Part shown: one piece after another, positions 56,497 through 64,000 of the stretch | Numbering within the stretch: position 1 is the first letter of the stretch | Layout: every line of letters begins with the position of its first letter | From: Fuerstiella marisgermanici | GTDB lineage: Bacteria; Planctomycetota; Planctomycetia; Planctomycetales; Planctomycetaceae | Direction of reading: 5' to 3' | Assembly (NCBI RefSeq): GCF_001983935.1 | Contig: NZ_CP017641.1 | Span: forward strand, 3,534,001-3,598,000 | DNA: 64,000 bases | The notes under the pieces: model-generated | Databases searched by the model: none | Told to the model about the DNA's origin: nothing | What the model saw: only the letters and a program-made list of their open reading frames with translations | Program-made: the position numbers and the translations under genes

Positions 56497-56738
56497 GGCG
56501 GGGACGGCCCCGCGGCCGGTTGGCGTGGCGGGCGGGTGACGTTGTCCGGGCTGAAGCGCCGGCGGTGCTCCCGTTGGTCGGGCGGCGACGGTCCCGCTGT
56601 CGGTCGGCGTGGCGGACTAATGAGCGGGACGAAGGCTGAATCGCCGGCGTGCCTCCCGTTGGTCGACGGGGATGGCCCCGCGGCCGGTTGGCGTGGTGGA
56701 CTGATGAGCGGGACGCAGGCTGAAGCGCCGGCGTTGAG
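56497..56738. repeat. Three tandem copies of an 84-bp repeat
   Basis: Units begin near 56497, 56581 and 56665, so the period is 84 bp. Each contains GG(G/C)GACGG-CCC, GGT(T/C)GGCGTGGCGG, a TGA(T/G)GAGCGGGACG-like block (first unit diverged) and GGCTGAA(G/T)CGCCGGCG. The array begins directly after the stop of the NTPase gene. The period is a multiple of three, so frames on both strands stay open and read as Gly/Pro-rich repeats, but nothing else supports coding. A degenerate single copy is at 8783-8842. Confidence 0.8.
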
Positions 56739-56754
56739 AATTTCAGCCAAAGCG

Positions 56755-57630
56755 TTACAGGCGATCGAAGCTAAGCGAAAACAACTGTTGGCAGTCGCCC
56801 AGGTTACCGGACAGCAGTCCTCGCTTAAACCACCGCACTCGTTGAGCCGACGAGCCGTGCGTGAAGCTGTGAACGTCAACTCGCCGTCCCGCTGCCTCCA
56901 TGAGAGCATCATCGCCGATTTGGTTGGCGGCGTTGATCGCTTCTTCCATATCGCCGTCTTCAAGAATCCCGTACTCGCGGTGAGCGTGGTGTGCCCAAAC
57001 GCCGGCAAGGAAGTCCGCCTGCAATTCCAAACGCACTGACATCTGGTTGCTCAGCAACTTGTCGCCGGAAGCTCTGGCTTCGTTGACCGGCCTGTTGAAC
57101 GCCAACAGATTCTGCACATGGTGAGCGACTTCGTGAGCGATGACGTAGGCCTGTGCAAAATCGCCTTCTGCATTGTGACGCTGAGCGAGGTCATCGAAGA
57201 ACGTTGGATCGATGTAGATCTTTTTGTCAGCGGGGCAATAAAACGGCCCCATCGCCGCCTGGCCCGGGCCGCAGGCTGTTTGCGTCTGGCCGGTAAACAG
57301 CTCCAGCCTCGGTTCCTGATAACTGGCGCCTTCGATCTGTTCGTCGAACAGCTTCGTCCAGATTGTTTCCGTGTCGCGTAGCACGACTTCCACGAATTCG
57401 CGGTTGTCGTCGTCGATGCCCTCGCCAGCGGGAGCCTGAGCGGCTCGGTCCTGCAGATTGCGAGCCGCGTTTCCGGCAAGTTGCTGCATGCCAGCACCGC
57501 CGCCCATGAACTTCACGATCAGTACGACAATGATCGCGAGAATTCCGCCCCCGCCGCCCATCGCCATTTTCGGCGACATGCCGCGACGGTCTTCCACATT
57601 CGAACTTCGTTCACGACCGCGCCATCGCAT
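56755..57630 (-). CDS. YpfJ-type neutral zinc metallopeptidase
   Basis: 291 residues. The N-terminus is cytosolic (MRWRGRERSSNVEDRRG) and followed by one membrane span (about 27-45). The periplasmic domain contains the zincin motif HEVAHH (His166, His170) with Glu167 as catalytic base, and downstream ELQADFLAGVWAHHA, which supplies the third ligand. The Cys pair CGPGQAAMGPFYC is the conserved family disulfide region. These match the YpfJ/KPN_02809 family, whose start (MRWRGRRESDNVEDRRG) is nearly the same. The substrate is unknown. It converges with the NTPase gene, with the 84-bp repeat array between them. Confidence 0.93.
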   Translation of the reverse strand: MRWRGRERSSNVEDRRGMSPKMAMGGGGGILAIIVVLIVKFMGGGAGMQQLAGNAARNLQDRAAQAPAGEGIDDDNREFVEVVLRDTETIWTKLFDEQIEGASYQEPRLELFTGQTQTACGPGQAAMGPFYCPADKKIYIDPTFFDDLAQRHNAEGDFAQAYVIAHEVAHHVQNLLAFNRPVNEARASGDKLLSNQMSVRLELQADFLAGVWAHHAHREYGILEDGDMEEAINAANQIGDDALMEAAGRRVDVHSFTHGSSAQRVRWFKRGLLSGNLGDCQQLFSLSFDRL

Positions 57631-57701
57631 AGCTGATTCTCCCTGAAGCTGGCTGGCCCGCCATTGTTGAGTAGAAATGTAGAATACTGTGGAAAGACGG
57701 C

Positions 57702-58934
57702 TTAACCAATTGCCGTTTTGAAACGTTCAATCGCCGCTTCCACATTTTTGCGGCTATTGAAGGCACTCAATCGAAAATAGCCTTCTCCGGACGCTCCGAA
57801 ACCGCTGCCTGGTGTGCCAACTAAATGGCCCTTTTCCAGCAGCAAGTCGAAGAACTCCCAGCTGCTGAGATCATTGGGTGTCTTCAGCCAGACATACGGA
57901 GCGTTGACTCCGCCAAAGACACGAATGCCAACAGCTTCCAGACCTTCTCGTAGCAGCCGAGCGTTTGTCATGTAGAAGTCGATCAACTGCTTCATTTGCT
58001 CGCGGCCTTCAGAGGAATAAGCCGCAGCCGCTCCCTTTTGAACCACATACGAAGCTCCGTTGAACTTTGTACTTTGCCGACGATTCCAAAGCTGGTGCAG
58101 CGCGACTTCGTCACCGCTGCTGATCTTCACTTTCAGATCTTTGGGCACCACGGTGAAGGCACAACGCACGCCGGTGAAGCCCACGTTCTTGCTGAAGCTG
58201 CGGAATTCAATGGCGACTTCGCGAGCACCTTCGATCTCATAGATGGAACGAGGCACGTTGTCGTCGGACACGAACGCTTCATAGGCGGCGTCGAACAAAA
58301 TCAGGCTGTTGTGTTGCTTCGCGTAATCCACCCACTGCTGCAGAGTTTCTCGCGACGCCACCGTCCCCGTGGGATTGTTGGGGTAGCACAGATAGATGAC
58401 ATCTACGGGCTCAGTAGGCAGGTCCGGAACAAAACCGTTTTCTTCGGTGACCGGCAGATACACCAGGTCGCCGTAGCGTCCATCGGCATCGGCTTCGCCC
58501 GTGTTCCCCGCCATTACGTTCGTATCGACGTAAACGGGATAAACCGGGTCTGTGATCGCGATGCGATTGCCGGTGCCCAGGATGTCTAAAATGTTGCCGG
58601 TGTCGCACTTCGAACCATCAGAAACGAAGATCTCATCGGCCGACACATTGACGCCTCGACCTTTGTAGTCGTGTTCAGCGATCGCGTCACGCAGAAACGA
58701 ATAGCCCTGTTCCGGCCCGTAGCCGTGAAACGTGTCGCGGCTGGCCAGTTCGTCGACAGCCGAATGCATGGCGGCCACGATTGCGGCGGGAAGCGGTTCT
58801 GTGACGTCGCCGATCCCCAGTTTGATGATTTCGGCCGACGGATTTTGATCGGCAAACGCGTTTACGCGTCGAGCGATCTCAGGAAACAGGTAGCCAGCTT
58901 TCAGCTTCAGAAAATTTTCGTTAATGCGGACCAT
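57702..58934 (-). CDS. dapL: LL-diaminopimelate aminotransferase
   Basis: 410 residues from ATG 58934 ([24 protein letters not shown]), the family's usual start and length; the frame is open further up without similarity. PLP-enzyme features: [13 protein letters not shown] at the N-terminus, the YPNNPTGT cofactor turn, and [12 protein letters not shown] with the Schiff-base Lys. The enzyme converts tetrahydrodipicolinate straight to LL-diaminopimelate using glutamate, the one-step lysine/peptidoglycan route found in plants, Chlamydiae, planctomycetes and others. It stands alone; other dap genes are not in the window. Confidence 0.95.
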   Translation of the reverse strand: MVRINENFLKLKAGYLFPEIARRVNAFADQNPSAEIIKLGIGDVTEPLPAAIVAAMHSAVDELASRDTFHGYGPEQGYSFLRDAIAEHDYKGRGVNVSADEIFVSDGSKCDTGNILDILGTGNRIAITDPVYPVYVDTNVMAGNTGEADADGRYGDLVYLPVTEENGFVPDLPTEPVDVIYLCYPNNPTGTVASRETLQQWVDYAKQHNSLILFDAAYEAFVSDDNVPRSIYEIEGAREVAIEFRSFSKNVGFTGVRCAFTVVPKDLKVKISSGDEVALHQLWNRRQSTKFNGASYVVQKGAAAAYSSEGREQMKQLIDFYMTNARLLREGLEAVGIRVFGGVNAPYVWLKTPNDLSSWEFFDLLLEKGHLVGTPGSGFGASGEGYFRLSAFNSRKNVEAAIERFKTAIG

Positions 58935-59060
58935 GTGTAAAGTTCTTACGGCCTTTAAAAGTGAGCAAACAGGACAGCAGAAGCGATTCATAGCGTTCCG
59001 ACGTCCTCGCCGAAATGGTGCCCGCTGTCTTACGCCTGGATAATCGAAAATCAATCAAAT

Positions 59061-59100
59061 AAAAAAAGGTGAGGGCACTCCCACGAGCGACCTCACCTTT
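59061..59100 (-). terminator. Rho-independent terminator of the LEA-like lipoprotein gene
   Basis: Perfect 10-bp stem AAAGGTGAGG/CCTCACCTTT (59065-59074 with 59091-59100). Seven A bases at 59061-59067 give the U tract on the minus strand, 30 bp after the stop codon at 59133. Confidence 0.85.
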
Positions 59101-59132
59101 GTTTTTCGCCTCTGAAAAATCAGAGCGGTCAA

Positions 59133-59522
59133 CTACTCTTTCGTCGCTGCTTCAACGGCTTCTTTGCCTTTTGCAGCAGCATCTTTGATTGCTTCTTCGC
59201 CCTTGGCGGCTGCGTCTTTCACAGCTTCTTTTGCATCGCCAGCGGCTTCTTCAACAGCTGCTTTTGCGTCGGCCGCTGTTTCTTTGGTGGCTTCGACAGC
59301 GTCGCCAGCCGCTTCTTCGACAGATTCCTTGGCTTCGCTAGCCGCGTCTTCCAGTGATTCCATCATTCCTGAGCCAGCTTCAGGAGCACCGCCGCCAGTG
59401 CCTGAGCCGCCTTCCATTTCGCCTGCGTCAACGTCACCGTCTGTTGTGGTTCCGCCATCGGTGCACCCAACCATCACGCAAGCACCCAGCAACAACGCAC
59501 TCAAAGTCTTCCACTTAGACAT
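59133..59522 (-). CDS. Lipoprotein with LEA-like Ala/Glu/Lys repeats
   Basis: 129 residues from ATG 59522 (MSKWKTLSALLLG), chosen because the signal follows at once; an upstream ATG adds seven polar residues. The lipobox is VMVGC. After a Gly/Asp-rich linker, residues about 55-129 consist of 11-residue-type repeats built on E-A-A/D-A-A-x-K (VEEAAGDAVEATKET, VEEAAGDAKEAVKDAAAKGEEAIKDAA). This is the amphipathic-helix pattern of group 3 LEA and apolipoprotein-like proteins, which are often disordered in solution and helical at membranes or on drying. A protective or membrane-surface role is inferred. It has its own terminator and probably its own promoter. Confidence 0.8.
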   Translation of the reverse strand: MSKWKTLSALLLGACVMVGCTDGGTTTDGDVDAGEMEGGSGTGGGAPEAGSGMMESLEDAASEAKESVEEAAGDAVEATKETAADAKAAVEEAAGDAKEAVKDAAAKGEEAIKDAAAKGKEAVEAATKE

Positions 59523-60339
59523 CTTCTGTCTTCCTGTCATCAATTTTCAATTTGAAACTTTTGGATTTCTGATGAACTTTCATCAGCCCCCGCCGACGCA
59601 CATTTTTCAGATCTGTAGCAAATTGCAAGAGCCGAGACCGCTATTCCGCCATTACGTTCGACTTTGCCATCAGGTTCCTGCATTCGGTATCGATCGCAGC
59701 GATGGCAGTGGCGAAATGGCAATTTGGGAAACCCACAAAAAGCAGGCCGAAACGCCGAAGTCGAACAACGCACGTCGCCCCGGGAAGTGAGTCACGCGAT
59801 CGTGGGCAACCGGCAACGTAGCCGTGCAAACCAGCCATCTGATTCAGGACGATGGTTCCCGGCGTCATTCGGAGTTGCGTCTACCTCCCACGCTGCCCCA
59901 CTTCCGACCTCGCCACGGCCCGTAGACCATAAATCGCGACTTTTCGAGCGTCGAAACGCGTTTCCGGCGAACAAATTGGGCTGGTCAGGACGTCAATTTG
60001 CAGGCGCACGCTCCAGGCTCTGTCCCGTCATCTGAAATTTGCCGGGGAACTCGTGAGCCGTGCCGCTCAGCTAATCGAGGGACAGAGCCTGGGCCGGGAA
60101 TCGTTCTGTTTTGCTGGCAGACATTCCAAAAACGCGGGTAGCTTCAATAATGCGGGTCGTTCGGCGGCCTATTTCTCAGCGTCGGGGCGGAATGCTTGAT
60201 CACAGAGGAATCAGCACGCACAATCAATAATCGGGGCACCACATCGCAATCGATCCGGCCCCATGAGCCTCACCGGCTAGTAAAAGTTTGTCTACCCGCA
60301 CCGGCAATGCATCATGAGTGACTTCAAAAGGCGTTCTGA
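59523..60339. other. Intergenic region with palindromic repeat
   Basis: About 815 bp between divergent genes. Apart from promoters at either end, the only structure seen is the 80-bp palindromic element at 60013-60092. Frames of 60-120 codons here are Arg/Ser-rich and overlap on both strands, and were not called. Confidence 0.5.
60013..60092. repeat. Dispersed palindromic element, well-preserved copy
   Basis: CCAGGCTCTGTCCC (60013-60026) pairs perfectly with GGGACAGAGCCTGG (60079-60092). The interior carries GTCATCTGAAATTT and GGAACTCGTGAGCCG, which recur in a degenerate copy at 6170-6241. It could fold as a long hairpin in RNA or DNA. Confidence 0.78.
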
Positions 60340-62289
60340 ATGGCCGATTTCGTAAAAAACACGCCCTCAATCCTGGTCTCACTGGCTGTCCATGTGGTTG
60401 TCGTGCTGGTTTTGATGATGATTCCGCTGGCCATTCAGGCCACGAATTCTGATTTGCTGCTGGAATCGATTTTCACCGAGGACATCCCGTACGAGCAGAT
60501 TGAGCAGCAGCTGGAGCTGGAAACCAAGCCAGCCGAAACGCTGAACGTGATTGCTGGCGGAGCCCCCTCCACCGCCGTAGGCGCGGCCGCTCAACCCGCA
60601 TCGGCTCCAGTGAACGTGCAAAAAGCCAACGTGCTAAACGAAGCCACGGTCGATGCGCCGCGAGTCGAAGCGATGGTGCTTAGCGGCGAAGTGATGGCGA
60701 CCGAACTGGGCGAAGGCGAAATCACGGGCGAGGTCGGCGCGATGGTTGAAGGCTACGGCGACGCGATGGGCGTGATCACTCAGGAAATTACCCGCATGAT
60801 GCGGCAGTCCAAAGTGACGGTCATCTGGATGTTTGACGAATCCGGAAGCCTGGAAGACGACCGCAAAGAGATTCGTGAAAACTACATGCGCGTCTACGAC
60901 GAACTCAACATCGTCGCAACGCAGGACAAACAACTTCGCCGTCGAGCCGCCAATGATCAACTTTTGACGGTGGTCGCCAGTTACGGCAAAGACATTCACG
61001 AATGGACGCCGCGACCAACGGCCGATCCGGAACAGGTGAAGGCAGCGATCGACAAGGTTCCCGTCGACGAATCCGGCGAAGAAAATATGTGTCGCTCGGT
61101 GGCACAAATCATCAATAGGTACAAAGCGTCGACAGCGACCGGCAAGCGAAAGCTGGCCATCATTGTTGTGTCGGACGAATCGGGCGATGACGGCGATTAT
61201 GTCGAACAGGTGATTGTCGCGGCAAAGCAGGCGAAGTCGCCCGTGTACGTGATGGGCCGCGAAAGCATGTTCGGTTATCCGGTGGCTCGACAACGTTGGG
61301 TTTACGAAGACAAGGACGAAGGCATCAGCGAAACTTTCTGGCTGCCCATTCGACGTGGCCCGGAAACCGCGTATCCGGAATGCCTTCAGTGGGACGGCCT
61401 GCACGCTCGGTGGGACGGCCAGGCAGCGGGCTTCGGTCCGTACGAACAGGTGCGAATGGCGCGCGAATCCGGCGGCATCTTTTTTGTCCTGCCCGGCAAC
61501 GAAAAGAACCTCGTCGGCCGCGACGTGAACCTCAAACGCAAGTACGACTTTCTGGCGATTCGCGAATACACGCCTCTGCTGTTGTCCCGCGAAGAATATG
61601 CCATCGATCGCGCGAAGAGTCCCTTTCGCCAAACGTTGTGGAACGTGATCGTTCGCCTGAATCCGCTTGATAACAAGATACTGTTTGAAACACACGACCC
61701 GGAACTGAACATTCGGCGTGAGCATTATCCGCTTCTGCCAGCTCCGTTTCAGCAGGAAGCGGGGCGCCAGGCAATCAAGGCGGCCAAAGCGATGCTGCTG
61801 ATCAATGAAGCGCTAGGCTATCTGGATGACGTGAAGCCTCAGCGAGCGGCCGAGCCGTCTCAACGCTGGCGAGCCGGTTACGACTTGGCGTATGCCCAGT
61901 TGCATTTGTTCCGGCTACGGCTGTTTCAGTTCCTGCTGGCAATGGACGCTCACGCAAGTAACATGCCGAAGCCAGCAAACCCCGAGTCGAACGAATGGAA
62001 CTTCTGGCGCAACAAGAAGACGCTGGTTCCTGATGAAGACCAGTTCGCTCGCCTGGACAAGACTTTCAATATCGGAATGTCGCGGGATGAGTATCTTAAA
62101 ATGGTCGTGGAAGAAGAGAAGAAAGCGATTGAGTTGCTGAATGGCGTGATCGCCGAACATCCAGGCACGCCATGGGCCTTCCGAGCATCCCGTGAAATCA
62201 GCGACGGTTTCGGCTACATCGTCACAGACCGTCTCTGGGACCCCAGCGGTCGCCGCGAAGAAATTGCTCGAACGCTGCCGAAGCTGTAG
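60340..62289 (+). CDS. Membrane-anchored von Willebrand factor A domain protein
   Basis: 649 residues. One N-terminal membrane span (about 10-33, ILVSLAVHVVVVLVLMMIPLAI) with a short cytosolic start puts the rest outside the cytoplasm. After an Ala/Glu-rich linker, residues about 155-330 form a VWA domain with the MIDAS motif DESGS (166-170) and IIVVSDESGDD as the strand carrying the second metal-binding acidic group. The C-terminal 300 residues have no known domain and are mostly helical (AGRQAIKAAKAMLLINEALGYLDD). Related proteins with the same N-terminal span are common in planctomycetes and may bind surface or matrix partners in a Mg2+-dependent way. It is probably followed in the same direction by the HEAT-DMP19 gene after 140 bp. 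Confidence 0.85.
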   Translation: MADFVKNTPSILVSLAVHVVVVLVLMMIPLAIQATNSDLLLESIFTEDIPYEQIEQQLELETKPAETLNVIAGGAPSTAVGAAAQPASAPVNVQKANVLNEATVDAPRVEAMVLSGEVMATELGEGEITGEVGAMVEGYGDAMGVITQEITRMMRQSKVTVIWMFDESGSLEDDRKEIRENYMRVYDELNIVATQDKQLRRRAANDQLLTVVASYGKDIHEWTPRPTADPEQVKAAIDKVPVDESGEENMCRSVAQIINRYKASTATGKRKLAIIVVSDESGDDGDYVEQVIVAAKQAKSPVYVMGRESMFGYPVARQRWVYEDKDEGISETFWLPIRRGPETAYPECLQWDGLHARWDGQAAGFGPYEQVRMARESGGIFFVLPGNEKNLVGRDVNLKRKYDFLAIREYTPLLLSREEYAIDRAKSPFRQTLWNVIVRLNPLDNKILFETHDPELNIRREHYPLLPAPFQQEAGRQAIKAAKAMLLINEALGYLDDVKPQRAAEPSQRWRAGYDLAYAQLHLFRLRLFQFLLAMDAHASNMPKPANPESNEWNFWRNKKTLVPDEDQFARLDKTFNIGMSRDEYLKMVVEEEKKAIELLNGVIAEHPGTPWAFRASREISDGFGYIVTDRLWDPSGRREEIARTLPKL

Positions 62290-62431
62290 GTCATTGCTCG
62301 CATTGTAAACTTCCTAATCCCGGCCGGGTGGTCAAGTCAGAAGCAGGGCCATTCCAGTCGGCAGGACGGCACACCGCCGACGCATCAAACCTTGTCAGAC
62401 ACGTTCGCGACGCCAGGAGTGCAGCGGGTTA

Positions 62432-63925
62432 ATGAAGATTTTCATCGCTATTGCTGCACTCTTGCTGGCTGCAGTGATCTACGGATTCACTCGCTCAAGT
62501 TCTGGTCAAAGGAATTCGTTCTGGGATGTCCTTCGTAATCCGGGCTCAATGCCTGACCTCGAACGGATGCATGCCGAAGTCGACGAGGCCGCCACTTTGT
62601 TGTCGGGGTCTCCAGCAGACATCGCCGCGCTGGTGGACTCCTTTGTGTTTAAGACCGCGTCAGATTATTCGGCGTGGACGAAGGAACGCGTACTGGCCAA
62701 ACTGGGCACAGAGGCTTATCCGCGAGCACTGGAGATTCTCCGCGACAGTTCGTTGACCAAAAAGCTGACGACAATGTCCACGGGCGAGTTTCACCTTCCC
62801 GAAGGTCCCATCAACCGCCTTTGCAAGATTGTTGATCAGGATGCTCCACCACCGGTAGAGGCTGCTAACCTGCTGTCTCCATTTATAGAATCCGAACAGA
62901 ACGAGATCCGAAAGAGTGTCGCGCTCATTCTTGGTTCAATTGGTGCCAGTGATTCCATCCCCCAACTGCGTCAAGCTCTAAGCGATCCCGACGAGTATGT
63001 CCAAAGCTACGCTCTGATGGGCATCCAGCGGGCCATTTCAGGAGATCGAATCGAATCGTCTTCGAAGGACGATTTTTTCAAGCTGGTTTCCGACATGTGG
63101 CCCGACAACACAAGTTTCAGTCCCGCATCCGACGTAGCAGCGGTGCTGTTGGGGCTGGATCGTGATCGAGCCGTTAAATACCTGCTCAGCGACGAACTGT
63201 TCACCGTTCACTTCGAACCATCATGGCGCATTCTGCAGACGTTCAGCGAAGAGTCCGTTGAGGTTCCTCGATCGAAACTGCTGACGCTCATCAATGACGC
63301 AAACCAGGATCCACTTGAACACCCAATGGGCAATGTCTTGCAGTACGCATTGCCTCTCCTCGGAGCACATCGCAATGACGAAGACCTTGCGATGTTCGAG
63401 CAGTTTTTAGATCACGAGGAGCAGGACGTCGTGCAAGGTGCATCTGAGGCGATGTATCGCTTCTACCAGTATTCCGAGCTGATTCGAGATCCGTGGGACG
63501 TCGTTGAGAACCACGGATGGGGTGCACTTACCGCAGCAGAGAAGCATATCTGCGCGATTGACACACTTGATGGTGAGGTCAGCAACGGCGGATTTGCTCA
63601 GTACTATTTCAACTCTTCCAGCAACCACTGGCAGGATGCGCAGGCTGGTTTGGAGGCCATCGGTGCCGGCCGCCGACTTCGCGTCCTGAACGCCACACTT
63701 GAACGCTTCGGCGACTCTGGCCCTTCGGTCGACCGTGACGTCAGAACAAATCAGTTGGCAAAACTTGTACGAGCTCAGGAAGACCCATTCCGCGAACAGT
63801 GTGACGCCTGGTATGAAATTAAAGATGAAGTCCTCGCCCAATTGAAGCTCAAATACAACCTCGCCAATATGCAGGGACGCGAGAAGTCGCAGCAATCGGA
63901 CGAAGCGGAAAGCGGTCCACAATAA
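62432..63925 (+). CDS. HEAT-repeat protein with C-terminal DMP19 (DUF4375) domain
   Basis: 497 residues. An N-terminal hydrophobic segment (about 2-19, IFIAIAALLLAAVIYGFT) is either a signal anchor or signal peptide. Residues about 150-350 contain several HEAT-like helical repeats (IRKSVALILGSIGASDSIPQLRQALSDPDEYVQSYALMGIQRAI is one clear pair). Residues about 365-460 match the DMP19/DUF4375 family: HICAIDTLDGEVSNGGFAQYYFNSSS, then LEAIGAGRRLRVLNATLERFG. DMP19 of Neisseria is an acidic DNA-mimic protein, but most family members have unknown function. The combination with HEAT repeats on a membrane-anchored chain is unusual. It is probably co-directional with, but not shown to be co-transcribed with, the VWA gene. 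Confidence 0.8.
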   Translation: MKIFIAIAALLLAAVIYGFTRSSSGQRNSFWDVLRNPGSMPDLERMHAEVDEAATLLSGSPADIAALVDSFVFKTASDYSAWTKERVLAKLGTEAYPRALEILRDSSLTKKLTTMSTGEFHLPEGPINRLCKIVDQDAPPPVEAANLLSPFIESEQNEIRKSVALILGSIGASDSIPQLRQALSDPDEYVQSYALMGIQRAISGDRIESSSKDDFFKLVSDMWPDNTSFSPASDVAAVLLGLDRDRAVKYLLSDELFTVHFEPSWRILQTFSEESVEVPRSKLLTLINDANQDPLEHPMGNVLQYALPLLGAHRNDEDLAMFEQFLDHEEQDVVQGASEAMYRFYQYSELIRDPWDVVENHGWGALTAAEKHICAIDTLDGEVSNGGFAQYYFNSSSNHWQDAQAGLEAIGAGRRLRVLNATLERFGDSGPSVDRDVRTNQLAKLVRAQEDPFREQCDAWYEIKDEVLAQLKLKYNLANMQGREKSQQSDEAESGPQ

Positions 63926-64000
63926 CACCGAAGTTCGCAGCCAGGTCTGATACCAAGCTGCGTTTCCCAGCCGTCACTTCGCAGAAGACGAGCGAATGGA

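Noticed and set aside
56494..57039. Plus-strand frame of 181 codons over the 84-bp repeats
   Set aside because: Open only because the period is a multiple of three, and it then runs antisense through the YpfJ-like gene.
60634..61725. Minus-strand frame of 363 codons
   Set aside because: Entirely antisense to the VWA gene, whose domain, start and membrane span are clear.

Overview
The window looks like a chromosomal segment of a planctomycete (class Planctomycetia, probably a Planctomycetaceae-like marine or soil lineage). The evidence is the gene content: a Planctomycete-cytochrome/DUF1549/DUF1553 protein next to a DUF1501 protein, a DUF1559 prepilin-like protein with a small lipoprotein, sulfatase, LL-diaminopimelate aminotransferase, Ser/Thr kinases fused to other signalling modules, ExbB/ExbD next to an alpha-toroid protein, and many intergenic palindromic repeats. 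The assignment rests on family knowledge; no database was searched.

Layout. 0-1.1 kb: a partial IS1634-like transposase, a decayed tyrosine integrase and tRNA-Val, i.e. an old integration site. 1.3-8.6 kb (minus): a signalling block with a Ser/Thr kinase fused to a tubulin/FtsZ-like GTPase, overlapping an AAA+ ATPase gene, followed by an FHA-EAL protein and a GGDEF protein (phospho-Thr and c-di-GMP signalling). 9.3-11.4 kb: tRNA-His, an HNH nuclease and an intact ISAs1 element with exact 10-bp target duplications. 11.5-18.6 kb (plus): PSD1 cytochrome, DUF1501, ADP-ribosylglycohydrolase, receiver-kinase fusion, and an N-end-rule aminoacyltransferase. 18.7-20.4 kb (minus): a 20% cysteine secreted protein and CsrA, each with a clear terminator. 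20.8-26.3 kb: Gfo/Idh/MocA oxidoreductase, two proteins of unknown function and a sulfatase.

26.3-35.8 kb (minus): probable operon TPR protein - ExbB - ExbD - 1084-residue membrane-anchored alpha-toroid protein - PhoPQ-activated (PqaA-like) protein, which suggests a proton-driven envelope machine. 36-38.6 kb: a fatty-acid desaturase and a LuxR-type regulator with a degenerate receiver. 38.6-47.2 kb: an export locus with a GAF-HlyD hybrid, an HlyD adaptor, a PqqD-M50-HlyD hybrid and, divergently, a TolC-like channel; no ABC or RND pump is present. 47.5-51.9 kb: a NosR-like membrane protein with two candidate flavinylation sites and a DUF1998 helicase carrying an in-frame MITE-like insertion. 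52-64 kb: DUF1559 protein with lipoprotein, a membrane P-loop NTPase, YpfJ-like metallopeptidase, DapL, an LEA-like lipoprotein, a VWA protein and a HEAT-DMP19 (DUF4375) protein.

The best candidates for undescribed systems are the kinase-tubulin/AAA+ pair with its FHA and c-di-GMP neighbours, and the M50/HlyD/TolC export locus. Several dispersed palindromic elements occur in the gaps; at least three families have a second copy elsewhere in the window.
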